Assembly: GCF_010389155.1 (NCBI RefSeq)
Contig: NC_057761.1
Coordinates: forward strand, 12,836,501 to 12,900,500
Length of the DNA stretch: 64,000 nt
Source of the DNA: Erigeron canadensis
Lineage: Eukaryota; Streptophyta; Magnoliopsida; Asterales; Asteraceae
Direction of reading: 5' to 3'
Both the position numbers and the translations under genes were made by a program. The notes beneath the pieces are model-generated. The model made no database searches, had not been told where the DNA came from, and saw only the letters and a program-made list of their open reading frames with translations. Shown piece after piece: positions 33,967 through 45,186 of the stretch (positions are counted from its first letter, which is position 1; every line of letters begins with the position of its first letter).

Positions 33967-34570
33967 TTATGGATGGGTGAACTTGGTCAGATTTTGATGT
34001 TGCTTAATCTGTGTTCCAAAATCTTCCCATTCTGGACCAAGAGCTTTGATGTATTTGATGTTTAACTCAATTTCTGATTTCTTGACATTGTTCTTCCTAA
34101 GTTCATTTATGACATTGCAGAACCTACAGAAGACAGCCTCTGGAGATTCATTTGGCAATTTGCTGAAGTTGTCAAACTCAGTCAACACATTTGTCAATCT
34201 TATTGTTGAAGTCACGTCACATCCTTCCATTTGTCTTGCCACCTCATCCCATATTTCCTTGGTTGTATCATAAGAATCAACAGAGCCATAGATTTCATCT
34301 GGTAGCGCTTTGTACAAGCATGATCTAGCTCTGTTATGTGCAGCTGTTCGATCTTTTTATTCAGCATTCAAAAGATCAAGTGAGTATTGCACCGGTTGTG
34401 GGATGGCGATGAACTGCAAGTCCATTAAGGATGGAATCTTTAAGAAGGTGACCATTTGATTGACATTCCACATAGTCCATAAATCTTTTCTTCCATAGTC
34501 CATAGGAACCACGGTAGAGAACTGGAGGTCTTGTATCTGAACCCAATGCCAATGCTTCACGAGAAGCCAT
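33967..34570 (-). pseudogene. gag: gag N-terminal region of E
   Basis: An ATG at 34570 gives MASREALALGSDTRPPVLYRG. The frame breaks after HRHPTTGAILT near 34376 and the capsid domain continues in another frame at 34317-33967 (LPDEIYGSVDSYDTTKEIW). It shows which start codon the family uses: ATGGCTTCT followed by the EALALGSD string. It ends with FTHP and a stop, as B does. Confidence 0.72.
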
Positions 34571-34629
34571 GAAAATGATTTGATTTGAAACTTGAATTGA
34601 ATTGAGAGTTGAAGAAAACAGGGAATGAA

Positions 34630-34990
34630 ACGATCTTGATTGAAGATCGTCCTAGGTAAGATCGTCCTAGAATAAAAGAAGAATTAAGACGTTTTTGAAG
34701 ATAATCGTTTTGGAGAATTTGAGTGGAATTTGTGTTAGAAATCCAAAAATAGTGATAAATTGTAATTAAGATTGTGGACTTACTTGTTGTTAAATCATAG
34801 ATATATGATAACTAAGGATGAGGAGCTAAATATATATTTTAGCTCACAAACACTTCTCAACTCACAAACATTTGTCAGAACAATCTTGAGAAGATCGTCC
34901 TACAAGCCACAAAGCTCAACGAATGAAATTTGAAGTCTCAAGCACTAAGAAGATTTTGAGGAGGATCGTCCTAGTGAAGATCATTTTGGC
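34630..34990 (-). repeat. GATC hairpins in the E leader
   Basis: Copies such as AACGATCTTGATTGAAGATCGT (34629-34650) and CAATCTTGAGAAGATCG (34881-34898) match the arrays of B, C and F. The array is interrupted at 34733-34845 by an LTR fragment in the opposite orientation. Confidence 0.6.
34733..34845 (+). repeat. Inverted LTR fragment inside the E leader
   Basis: TGTTAGAAATCCAAAAATAG is the start of a family-B LTR read on the plus strand, opposite to E itself. Only about 110 bases remain, ending near the string TTTTAGCTCACAAACA. It is a decayed remnant of another insertion or of a rearrangement that replaced part of the leader. Confidence 0.65.
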
Positions 34991-35411
34991 ATCATCTCCT
35001 TCATCATCAAATCTGTTATTTTCATAAACTCCATTAGTAACTTCTAAAAACTTCAATATCTTCTGAATTACTTGGAGTTAGGACTTGAAATAACTTGCAA
35101 AATGCTCGTTTTCACCTCAGGTAAAAATCCACTAACAAAATTCAACGCAAAAAAACAACACATTCGAAACCCAAAAATCGCGCTAAAATGCCAAAATTCA
35201 AACTCGAGATTTAGATCGAATTGGAACTTGAAACTTGACAGGATTATGTTCTAAACTATCACGAATCTATTGGTGAACAAAAAACTATGATTTTATGAGA
35301 TTTGATAGGCGAAAAATGAAAAAAATGATGTGAAGAAAAACGGTTTTGATTTTGAACTTTTGAAGAATCTGTAATCGAATTCAGTAATGGATCTATATGA
35401 GAATGATGTTT

Positions 35412-35424
35412 TGCTCTGATACCA
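35412..35424 (-). other. Primer-binding site of E
   Basis: TGCTCTGATACCA on the plus strand complements initiator tRNA-Met as in B. The LTR begins two bases later. Confidence 0.9.
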
Positions 35425-35426
35425 CA

Positions 35427-35758
35427 TGAGATAACACAATTTTAGCACCGAATTCACAAATTCAATGGTGGATAGGATGTGTGTGTGTTCTTGGTGTTTT
35501 AGTGTATGTTTTAGAGAGAGAGAGAGAGTGGAATGATTGGAATTAAGTGTGTGTGAACAATGGTTACAGGTATGAATGAAAATGTGTTCCAGGGCCTTAA
35601 TAATCTCTAAGATATGAGGGTATTTATAGTCTATCCTTATACATATGCAACTTATCACATCTAGTCCCTCAACCTTAGTGATTATTAATCTATGACTTAA
35701 CAACAAGTAAGTCCACTAACTTAAATTACAATTTATCACTATTTTTGGATTTCTAACA
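35427..35758 (-). repeat. Element E 5' LTR
   Basis: It reads TGAGATAACACAATTTT... to ...GGATTTCTAACA, 332 bases, with a GA microsatellite near 35512-35527. It is a family-B LTR but clearly diverged in its first half from B. Confidence 0.85.
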
Positions 35759-35974
35759 AATCTCAAGTTTGAATTTTAGCTTTTTGGCACAATTTTTGGG
35801 TTTTAAATCGGTTGTGTTTTGTGGTGAATTCTGTTAATCGGTTTGTTGCTAAGGTAAAAACAATCAGTTTGCAAGTGATTTCAAGTTTTAACTCCCAATA
35901 AATCAAAAGTTATTGAAGCTTTTTGCAGTCATTAATGGAGTTTAAGTTTGAAACTGTTACGTTGATGAAGAAGA

Positions 35975-36560
35975 AGACTCTAGGACGATTCTGCACTAGG
36001 ATGATCTTGTACAGATAGTCTTAGTCTTTAAACCTTCATTTCTTTCCTTCTAGTGCTTTGTGGCTTGTAGGACGATCCTCACAAGATTGTTTTGACAAGT
36101 GTTTGTGTGTGGTGAAGTGTTTGTTGTGGCTAATTAATCCTTACAAATTGGTTTGGTCAATTCAAACACTTGGAAAGTGTTTGATACTTGAAAGTTTTAA
36201 GACCAAAACTTGGACGATCTTCATCAAGATCGTCCCAGAACATTGAAGGCTAGGACGATCCTGACCAGATCGTCTCAGCATTGTGAACATAGAACGATCT
36301 TCACCAAGATCGTCCCAGTTCCTTGAAGACCGTCCCATTTCCTTTGAACAATAGTGTGTTTTGGTTGATCATTTGAGGTTGTTGTGATTAGGAATCATAC
36401 ACTTCTTGGGCAACTAATCTTCTAGATTGGTTTTGCTCAATTCCTTTCATTCCATTTCATACTGTTACTCTGTCCAAATCTTTCCAAAAACACTTAGAAA
36501 ATTCCTCAAACTCAAAGAACCCCAAAACGATCTAGCCAAGATCATTCCATCTACCAAGAT
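35975..36560 (+). repeat. GATC hairpins in the C leader
   Basis: The clearest copy is at 36212-36235: a ten-base stem GGACGATCTT with loop CATC and the matching arm. Others lie at 36253-36275 and 36295-36318. They match the B, E and F leaders in motif though not in exact copy number. Confidence 0.7.
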
Positions 36561-36675
36561 CATTTCATTATTTTTTTATTTTTCAAAACCAAAACAATTC
36601 TCTTTAATTCATTTCATTTCCAATTTTTCTTCAACTCTTAATTCAAATCCAATCTTTGAATCAAATCATGTTCAA

Positions 36676-38960
36676 ATTGCTTCTTGTGAAGCATTGGCAT
36701 TGGATTCAGATACAAGACCTCCAGTTCTCTACCGTGGTTCCTATGGACTATGGAAGAAAATATTTATGGACTATGTGGAATGTCAACCAAATGGTCACCT
36801 GCTTAAAGATCTCATCCTTAATGGACTTGCAGTTCATCGCCATCCCATTACCGGTGCAATACTCACTCTTGATCTTTTGAATGCTAAACAAAAAGATCGA
36901 ACAACTGCAGATAACAGAGCTAGATCATGCTTATACAAAGCACTACCAGATGAAATCTATGGCTCTGTTGATTCTTATGATACTGCCAAGGAGATATGGG
37001 ATGAGGTGGCAAGACAAATGGAAGGATCTGATGTGACTTCAACAATAAGATTGACAAATGTGTTAACTGAGTTTGACAACTTCAGCAAATTGCCAAATGA
37101 ATCTCTAGAGGTTGTCTACTTTAGGTTCTGCAATATCATAAATGAACTTAGGAAGAACAATGTCAACAAATCAGAGATTGAGTTAAACATCAAATTCATC
37201 AAAGGTCTTGGTCCAGAATGGGAAGATTTTGGAACACATATTAAGCAACATCAAAATCTGACCAAGTTCACCATTCATAATCTTCATGAATCTTTCAAAC
37301 TCAATGAACACCAAGTTCTAAACAAAGCTTCATCAAGCAAAATGCCAGAAGTTGAATCTGCTGATCCTTTGGCTTTGATTGTTGAAAAGAAGATTTCTAA
37401 AGCTCTTAAGAGGCAAATGGTAGTTGTTTCTTCATCTGATGAGGAGAGAGATGATTTGATGGCTACAAGAGATGGTGTTTCAGATGAAATATATCAAACT
37501 CTTGCCGCGGTAACAAAGCATTTCAAGAGGAAATTTTACAAAGCGAGGCCAACAAACAACAATCTCCGCACTTCTTCTACAAGTGCATTTCCCAAGAAAG
37601 ATCACTATCTTTCTAAGAGTTATGGGCAAGGTGAAGCAAGTGGATCAAAGCATGGTGAGAAGAAGGAAGCTAATGAGAAACAAGTTGTTGAGAAAAGTAA
37701 AGCATCAGACAAAAAGTGCTACAATTGTGGACTACCAGGTCATTTTGCTATTGATTGCAAGCAACCTCAAAAGCGGAACTATGAGTACTACAAGCAGAAG
37801 ATGTTGTTAGCCAAACAAGTTGAAGCAGGTCATGCATTGCTTGCTGAAGATGACAAATGGCTATTGCTCTCAGATGATGAAGATGAAGATCTCTCTACTA
37901 ATGTTTGCTTTATGGCGAGGTTGGCCAAGGACAAAGTTTTTGAAGCTGAAAGTACTGATGATGAATACCCAGATGATGAGGTAAGTCTCGACTCTACTTT
38001 TTCATCAATTAAAGATAAAGAGACATGTAGATTAGCTTTGTCAAACTTGACAACTCAAATCAAATCCTTAGCCAACAAAAACAAAAAGTTGCAAAATAGT
38101 GTTTCATTTTCTAAAAGTAAATTTTCAAAACTTCTTGAAGAACATTCGAAATTACTTTTTGAACATGATGCTATCAAACAAGACATTGAAAAAGTGTTGG
38201 TTAAAGAGTGTGAGTTGAATGCTTCTCCTGATTTTAAGTTATTACAAAAATGTCACAATTTTTAAAAGACCATTCATGATCTTGAAAAAGCCAATCAAGA
38301 TCTTGAAACTCAAAAGACCAATGAATGGCTTCGGGCAAATGCTAGACAAATGGATGTTGATATTCTTAATAAAAAGCTCCAAGAAGCTAAACCAAACAAT
38401 GTTGAACTCGAAAGAAAGATTCCCGACTTAAATCATACTTGTTTTCTAAAAGGCATTGAGGTTGAGAATCTTGAAAAACAAGTTGAGGAATTTAAAAAGA
38501 ATATACTTTTCTATCAAGAAAAGTTATATAAAGTTGAACAAAACCCTCTCTTGGATTTCACTGCCTATTTCAACAAGTCAAAAATTGACAAAACGGATCT
38601 TCTTCTCAGGTTGGGATTTGAGAATATCACTTCATTACAAAAAGCCAAAGAGGAAATTGAACCTTTGTATGATGAAAAATTTCTTCGACTTAGTATGGTA
38701 CAACAATTTATTCGTTCATTGGATGACGAATTTGAGACTGATGAAGTTGAGAGAATACCTAAAGATGAATTTTTGGTTAATTATGATGCTTTAAATGCTT
38801 CGTACAAATCTAAAGAGTCTTCAATTTTTAAATTGGAAGAAATAGCATCAATTTTTCAAAACCAAGAATCTATCGGTAATTCACCTAAACCAATTAAAAT
38901 GTATGTTCCAACCACAATTTTGGTAAAACAAATAGAAGGTTTACAACAAAAGGTGGAATC
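36676..38960 (+). pseudogene. gag: gag of element C
   Basis: By homology with E the start is at 36676-36678, where ATG has become ATT. An upstream in-frame ATG at 36427 keeps the frame open through the leader. The capsid domain (GSYGLWKKIFMDYVEC, EIWDEVARQMEGSD), the intact knuckle CYNCGLPGHFAIDCKQP and the coiled coil are continuous to 38265, the longest gag of this family here. A TAA at 38263-38265 and a frame change follow. The rest (38350-38960) ends at KVES where D is inserted. Confidence 0.78.
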
Positions 38961-39943
38961 TGTGAAGTCCCTCACTCGATGGTTTAACCAACAAGTGTAG
39001 AATAACAAGTCAAGTAATCACTAGATAGGACTAGTATGAAACTTCAAGTAAGCACTAGAATGGACTAGTATTACGATAAATATAAATGCAAGAATATATA
39101 TAACGTAATACGTACTTAAGCAATATAAAGATAAGCAAGTAAGTAAATGGTGAGACACAATGTAATTTTCAAGTGTATTCTATTTATTGATGTTAAATAA
39201 AATACAAGGTTGTTACGGAACAAGATATTACAAAGTAAGTATCTAAACAACCTATGAATTACAAGTGATCTAATCTTTGCTAAATAAACTCTTTGATCGA
39301 AATACTTAAAGTTGTGAAGTATGACTGTTTAGATCGAGAGTATTTCAGCAAAGGCACCAAATTGCAAAAGTATGTAATTTGGACGAGGAAATAACTTGGT
39401 ATTTATAGGCAAAAAGAATAAATGTAATATTCTTTTTGCCGTACAAATATGGTTATATGCATTTAAGGAAATTACTTTAATTCTTTAAAAGCGTTGATTA
39501 AAGTACAAGAATAAAGTCACATGATAGTAACTTGTCTTTTAATTAACCAACTACCTTTACATGCGTGTAACGCTTTTAACAAAAGACAAACGGATTGTCC
39601 GGTTAAAGGCATGTAAAGGCATAAAGTCAATTCCTCGTAATTAGTGTTCAGACTTGTAAGGTCTAGAACACTGACAACGACTCCAGTGAGGAGATCTGGT
39701 AAGTCTTCCAGTGAGCTCCGCTATTTGTTAGACTTCTTTCTTCAGACTTCAATCTTCGACTTCAGTGAGAATGTTCTTCAGTAGAAAGATCTTGACTGGA
39801 GTGAAGTCCAGTGAACGAATCTGGTGGAATCCAGATTTCTATACAAGTAAGTTGTTCACTGGTCTTCACATAATTTCTGGTCAAATCTTCAGAGGGCTCC
39901 AGTAATCACGTATGGAGCGGGTCCAGTAAATCTGGACCTAACA
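38961..39943 (-). repeat. Element D 3' LTR
   Basis: It begins TGTGAAGTCCCTCACTCG at the junction with C gag and ends ...GGACCTAACA. It contains many CCAGT and CTGGA strings. Its first 68 bases match 57104-57171 with one difference (ACCAAC against ACCCAC). Confidence 0.9.
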
Positions 39944-40229
39944 AATTCCCCCTATTTGTTTAGAAATTATGCAAGGATTTTCAAGCTTTTTTCTATACAA
40001 GTTTGTGCTTGAAAAATCCTTGAAAAAATTTGACTAAGTCTAATTTCATTTTCTGGAGAGCCACTTTATAGATCATCAGTGTTCCCAGTTTATACATTTT
40101 AGTTTCTAGACTTAATCTGATCAAATACTTGTGAGAACATAAAGCATACAACTTATATTTACAGACATCAACTGGTGACAAGTTACAACTTTATAAAGTA
40201 AATACAATTACAAGTAGATGATAACAGAG
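39944..40229 (-). other. PPT and short 3' region of D
   Basis: The minus strand reads ACAAATAGGGGGAATT directly before the LTR, a clear polypurine tract. The remaining 270 bases before ORF3 contain no feature I can support. Confidence 0.7.
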
Positions 40230-43200
40230 TCAGGCCATTTTCTTTTCAATGTGTCCAGATGCTTCTTCAGTGGCCTTTCTCTTGGGTTGTGGTAGTGAAC
40301 TTTGTTCTGTAGCCATTCCCAGATCAGCTTCCATTTGCTTATTTTTGAGAAATTTGTTCTTGATTCTTTTCATGAAAGCTAACTCTGCCCTAGAAAATGA
40401 CGTTTTTCCTTTGAAAAACTCACCAATCTCCTTTAACTCTGTCATTCCAAAAGCATGAATTGTACATGCTGGCCTTTCATCAGTGAAATTTTCTTCCCTG
40501 AACAACTTCACTAAAAACTTTTCAAACTTGGGATCATCAGGAATGCCTTCAATTTCTACACTTATTATTTTTCTGACATCAGCTCTGCTGTGTACAAAGG
40601 CTTCATATCTTTCCCTTGTCTGAGCTTGATTGACCAAAAACTGGATATCATCAGAACCAATGCCTTGTTCAGATGTTTCCATTGGTCTGCTTTCAGTAGG
40701 AGTCTCACCAGTATTTCTTGTTACGACCTTGGTGAGAGACTTTGAAGTGTCCATAGGAATGAATGTATTCAGATCAGCATCTCTTGAGGCCTTAGATTTT
40801 CTTCCACCCTTTATTTTCCTAGAGTACTCCTTTTCCAGAGCTTCCACATTCTTTTTGACTTGGTTCTTCAAACGAACCAGTTCTTCTTTCCTTCTTTTAA
40901 TCAGCTTTGGAATAGAGATATCATGAGTAAATGAATCCAGCTCCTGTTCTTCCTTCAAATATGCACTTCTTAATTTGATATCATCCAGAACATCAAGGCA
41001 TTTAATAATTATGGGGTCTTTCTTCATTTGTAAGTACATATCTAACTTCAGATTTAAGGCACCAACATTAGCACTGTCAAGTGTACCCATTTGTTCCATT
41101 TCTTCATGATGCTTGACCAGTGCCTTTTTGGCATTTTCTTTATGAATATTAATGAGGAGTTCAGTTTCATGAATTCTTTTCGATTCTTCCTCAGTAACAT
41201 TCGGCCTTTCAGGAGACTGAACTTCTTCATTTGCACCAGATGTGCCCTTTAGATTTTTCTTGAGCTGAGCAACATCTTCAAACTCTTCAAACTATGGCTC
41301 ATTGGCATCAGTACCAATAGCATCACCTTCCTCCATACGAGCAAATTCCATTTTTTGCTCCTTCACCTTTTCAGCAGCAAATGCAACTAGAGCACCTGGA
41401 TTATCACTTTCCCCCTTGGAATAACCTCCAGCATTGAGGTGATTCTAGACCTGCTCTAGCATTTGCCTATCAGTGGAGCCAAAAGTACGACCAGTGATTG
41501 GCTTCATTGCTGACATATCCTTCTTGAGTTCCTAGACTTGTGTTTTCAGATTTTTCACTTTAGTCACCAAGTCCTTGGGAATTTCCTTAACAATCACATC
41601 TATAACCTTCAGCATCATAACTTCTTGCAATTTGATCATAACAGAGTCAGTCACATCAGTAGAGAGCTGCTTGAGTACCAGATTCTTGAGTTTCAAAGCA
41701 GTTTGGTCACTTACGTTGTTGATGACTAAACTCTGATCCAGTGTTGGCCTACAATCCAACCTATCCACCACACGATGCAAATTCTGGACCTGGGTCTTCA
41801 GTTCTCCTAGAGGGGTGTCAACTGCTTCTTTAACAGCAGTTTGGACAGAAGAAACTGAGACAGATGATCTTTCTTTCATTTCCTGGACTGCCACTTTGAA
41901 AGATTCTTGGAAATTGTTAGTGGCCAGTACCAGTTCATTCAGTTTCTCAAATACCAGTTGTTCATTCCCAGAAAAGGTGTTCAACTCTGACCGAAAAGAA
42001 TTAGTCATGGCAGATTTGAAGTCAGAGAGAACCTGGGAAGATGAGTGGAGGGATTTCTCCAAGTCTGCCACCTTGTGTAAAAGGCCTTGGACTTCGGTGG
42101 AAGATGAAGAAGAGAATCCCACTGGTATAGAAGAAGGTCCAGATGCACTTCTTTGAACAACATATATGAGTGTCTCGACCCTTTCATGTATAGGAGATTC
42201 AATTTGAGCAGCAATAGAGTCTGGAGCACTTGAGACTGGAACATTGAGAACTGGAAGTCTCTCAGTTGACTGTGGAGGATTTGGAGTTGATTGAGGTGAA
42301 GGAATTGAAATAGAAGGAAGAGGATTTATATATGGTGTGGCTGAAGAAATTGAAGGCGGTGGAGGAGGTGGCATCACAGCTTGTTCAGATTGAAGTAGAG
42401 TAGGAGTTGGAGTTTCTGAAAGAATGATATCAATGGGGAGATCTTTTGAAGTTGAGATAGGATTCTGGAGATCTTCCTCCATAGACTGAGCTTCTTTACC
42501 AAATAAATCTTGAACTTGACCAGAGTTAGACAAGTCCAAGGATGATTCATCTCCATCCCAGAAGGTGGTTTGATCTGCAGCCTGATAAGTTACATTTCTG
42601 TTTAAGTCTATCTGGGAGGAATCTGGCATAACCACATTTTCTTGTTCAGATTCTTGATTTTCTGCTTCTTCCATTGTTGTATCCATGATCAATGTACCAT
42701 CTTCATTCATGATGTCACCTTCTGTGTTGCTTAATACTGGGATTACAAGAGGTAAAGCACCAGTAACATTTTCTGATTGAGCAATAGGTTGAGCAGTCAC
42801 TTGTTCTTCTTCAGATTCTTGTATTTGAGGAATGACCAGAGCTCCTCATCTCCTTAGTCGTCTGGAGGTATTTCTTGGTCTGGTGGAGATGTTTGTAGGA
42901 AAAATAAGAGTTTGTTGTTGACCAGCAATCACCTCATTTTCTGGTGACTGCTCTTCAGTAGTGAAATCCCCAAGAGTACCTATATTGAATTGAGGGCCAC
43001 CCTGGGTTTCTTCTGAATCCACTTGAGGTGATGCATCAGTAGTTTCCCTCCGAAAGCTCTTAGTCATAGCAACTGGGATCTCAACTTCATTATTTTTGGA
43101 CACTAAGTTGTTGAGATCCCTCAAGTGCTCAGCCATAGAGAAATGACTGGTGTCATAATCATATTCATTTCCAAGTGCACGCTTAAAAATCAAAGATAGG

Positions 43201-43583
43201 AAACGAATGAAGGGGACATGGGATTTTCTTTTATGAACCTTTATTCTTTCAGCCAAATCATTCCAAAAAATTTAGGCAAAATCAACCCTGAGCCCATGCC
43301 ATAGGCAATATGCAATCATAAGTTGGGTCTGGTTAATTTGATCAAGCCCTCCAGATCCACTTCCCAAACACTCTACTAAATGAGTAAAAAAGAATCTCCA
43401 AGAATCAGTGAGTTTACTCATATAGATAGTACCTTTTCTTTTTAATACACCCTGCTCATCAAGAATGTCAGTGTGACCCATCTGCCTACACATTTCCCTA
43501 AGATTGATGCCAGTGGGAAGTTGTAATGGTAATTCATTTTCTAGAAAAATAGTGCAGACGAAGGGCATCTCGTAGAGAATCAA
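40230..43583 (-). pseudogene. ORF3 of element D
   Basis: A single frame of about 1,118 codons runs through five in-frame stops at 43272 (TAA), 42846 (TGA), 41532, 41445 and 41292 (all TAG). The N-terminal part (MSKLTDSWRFFFTHLVECL, then IRFLSLIFKRALGNEYD) has the same pattern as ORF3 of A, suggesting a distant relation. The middle is Ser/Pro/Gln-rich (PPPPPPSISSATP), and the C-terminal third is charged coiled coil (RRKEELVRLKNQVKKNVEALEKEY). It starts within 260 bases of pol without the long spacer seen in A. Function unknown. Confidence 0.65.
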
Positions 43584-43835
43584 CAGTTATTGTATGAGGA
43601 TGAGATCCCTTTTTCAAGGTGTAGTGAATGGTGTGATCATCACCTGCATGAAAGTGAGCAGTATACTAGAATTCGCACAAATAACCATGGTATATTTTCC
43701 CTGGATTCATAGTAAGAGCCCCATATAATGGACAACTATCAGTGCAAAGATAGTATCATAAAGGCATTCGATAGCTTTACTGGTATAGATTTATAAATCT
43801 GGAATCAATGAACCCTGCCAGTGTCACAAAGGCGG

Positions 43836-44585
43836 TCATAACAAGGTTCCAGATTCAGGGTTCAACATTCCCAACTCACTGACGAGAGTTTGAAAAGTTT
43901 TCTCATCCAAAGGTTTTATAAATATGTCAGCAAGTTGTTTATCAGTGGGAATAAAGTGGATTTCAACATCATTTTTCATTACATGATCGCGAATAAAATG
44001 ATACCTAACATCAATGTGTTTCGTCTTAGAATGCATGACTGGATTGTTTGAGATAGCAATGGCACTGGTATTGTCACAAAAGATAGGAGTCTTTGAGTAC
44101 TTAATACCATAATCAAGCAACTGGTGCTTCATCCAGAGTATCTGAGCACAACAACTGGCTGCAGACCACATTTTTGAAGAAACTGAAGTTTGCTTCTTAC
44201 TGGTCCAGCTCACCAGTTTGCCACCAAGGAAATGACATCCACCAGTAGTGGATTTCCTGTCTATCTTACAACATGCATGATCTGAATCTGAATAACCCAT
44301 TAGATCTAAGCCTGAGCCTTTGGGATACCAAAGACCCAAACTGGGAGTACCCTTAAGGTACTTCAAAATGCGCTTTACAGCCGCCAGATGAGATTCTTTT
44401 GGGTTAAACTGATATCTGGCACAAAGACATGTTGCAAACATTATATCTGGTCTACTGGCAGTTAAATACATTAGTGAACCAATCATGCCTCTATAGGCAG
44501 TGGTGTTCACTGGTTTCCCATCAGGGTCTGAATCTATTGTTAAAGGTGTAGAAATTGGAGTTGATTTTGAAGGTGAAGAATTCAT
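43836..44585 (-). pseudogene. pol: pol: RT end and RNase H of D (catalytic Glu deleted)
   Basis: The frame carries SLMYLTASRPDIMFA, YSDSDHACCKIDRKST and IFCDNTSAIAI. Between KKQTSV and AASCC the usual STAEAEY block is missing and replaced by SSKMWS, so the catalytic Glu is lost. The end HIDVRYHFIRD...LADIFIKPLD is normal. A frame change near 44586-44652 separates it from the main RT domain. Confidence 0.82.
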
Positions 44586-44652
44586 ATCGAATTTTCTTAA
44601 AATATCTCTAACATATTGTTCTTGATTAATAAAAATACCATCATTGGTTTTT

Positions 44653-45186
44653 TTAGTCTGGAGTCCAAGAAAAAATTGTTAATTCACCCATTAAATTCAT
44701 TTCAAATTTTGAAGACATGATTTTTGAAAATTTCTTGCACAAAGATTCATCAGTAGAACCAAAAATAATATCATCAACATAAACTTGTACCAACAGAAGA
44801 TTACCTCTTTCACGAAGAATAAATAAGGTATTGTCAATTGCACCTCTTTTGAAACCGTTTTCTGATAAGTGTTTGGTCAGAGTATCATACCAGGCTCGTG
44901 GGGCTTGTCTGAGGCCATACAGTGCCTTGTCCAGACGATATACCCAATGTGGATCCTTTTCATCAATGAAGCCTGGAGGTTTCTTGGCATAAACTTCTTT
45001 TTCTAATTCTCCATTCAAAAATGCACTCTTTACGTCCATCTGGTAGACCTTGAACTTATAATGAGCAGCAAAGGCTAAAAACATTCTGATGGCTTCTAAC
45101 CTTGCTACTGGTGCAAATGATTCTTCAAAGTCAAGGTCTGTCTGGACGTACCCTTGTGCCACCAATCTGGCCTTATTTCTGATCAC
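44653..45186 (-). pseudogene. pol: pol: reverse transcriptase of D
   Basis: It contains [50 protein letters not shown] and the catalytic [10 protein letters not shown]. The frame runs upstream into integrase in the same phase with a TGA at 45283-45285 and a TAG at 45418-45420. It ends at [12 protein letters not shown], where the frame is lost. Confidence 0.85.

Larger units (their letters stand above)
31834..35758 (-). mobile_element. Element E: family-B copia element, 5' part
   Basis: It comprises gag pieces, a leader, a PBS and a 5' LTR, all pointing left and homologous to B. A0 is inserted in its gag at 31834, so the rest of E lies left of the window. E in turn is inserted in the leader of C. 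At 35759 the C leader continues in the opposite direction. Confidence 0.82.
35759..38960 (+). mobile_element. Element C: family-B copia element, leader and gag
   Basis: The leader lacks its first part and its LTR because E is inserted at 35759. The gag is read on the plus strand and stops at 38960 where the LTR of D begins. The remaining gag-pol of C should lie to the right of the window. C is thus the oldest layer seen here. Confidence 0.8.

Noticed and set aside
35293..35706. Minus-strand 137-codon ORF over the E LTR
   Set aside because: It spans the PBS and LTR boundary and has no conserved counterpart in B.
43584..43835. Start of D ORF3 further upstream
   Set aside because: A TLDSLRD-like string seems readable in another frame, but the frame change cannot be fixed without related copies, so it was left out.
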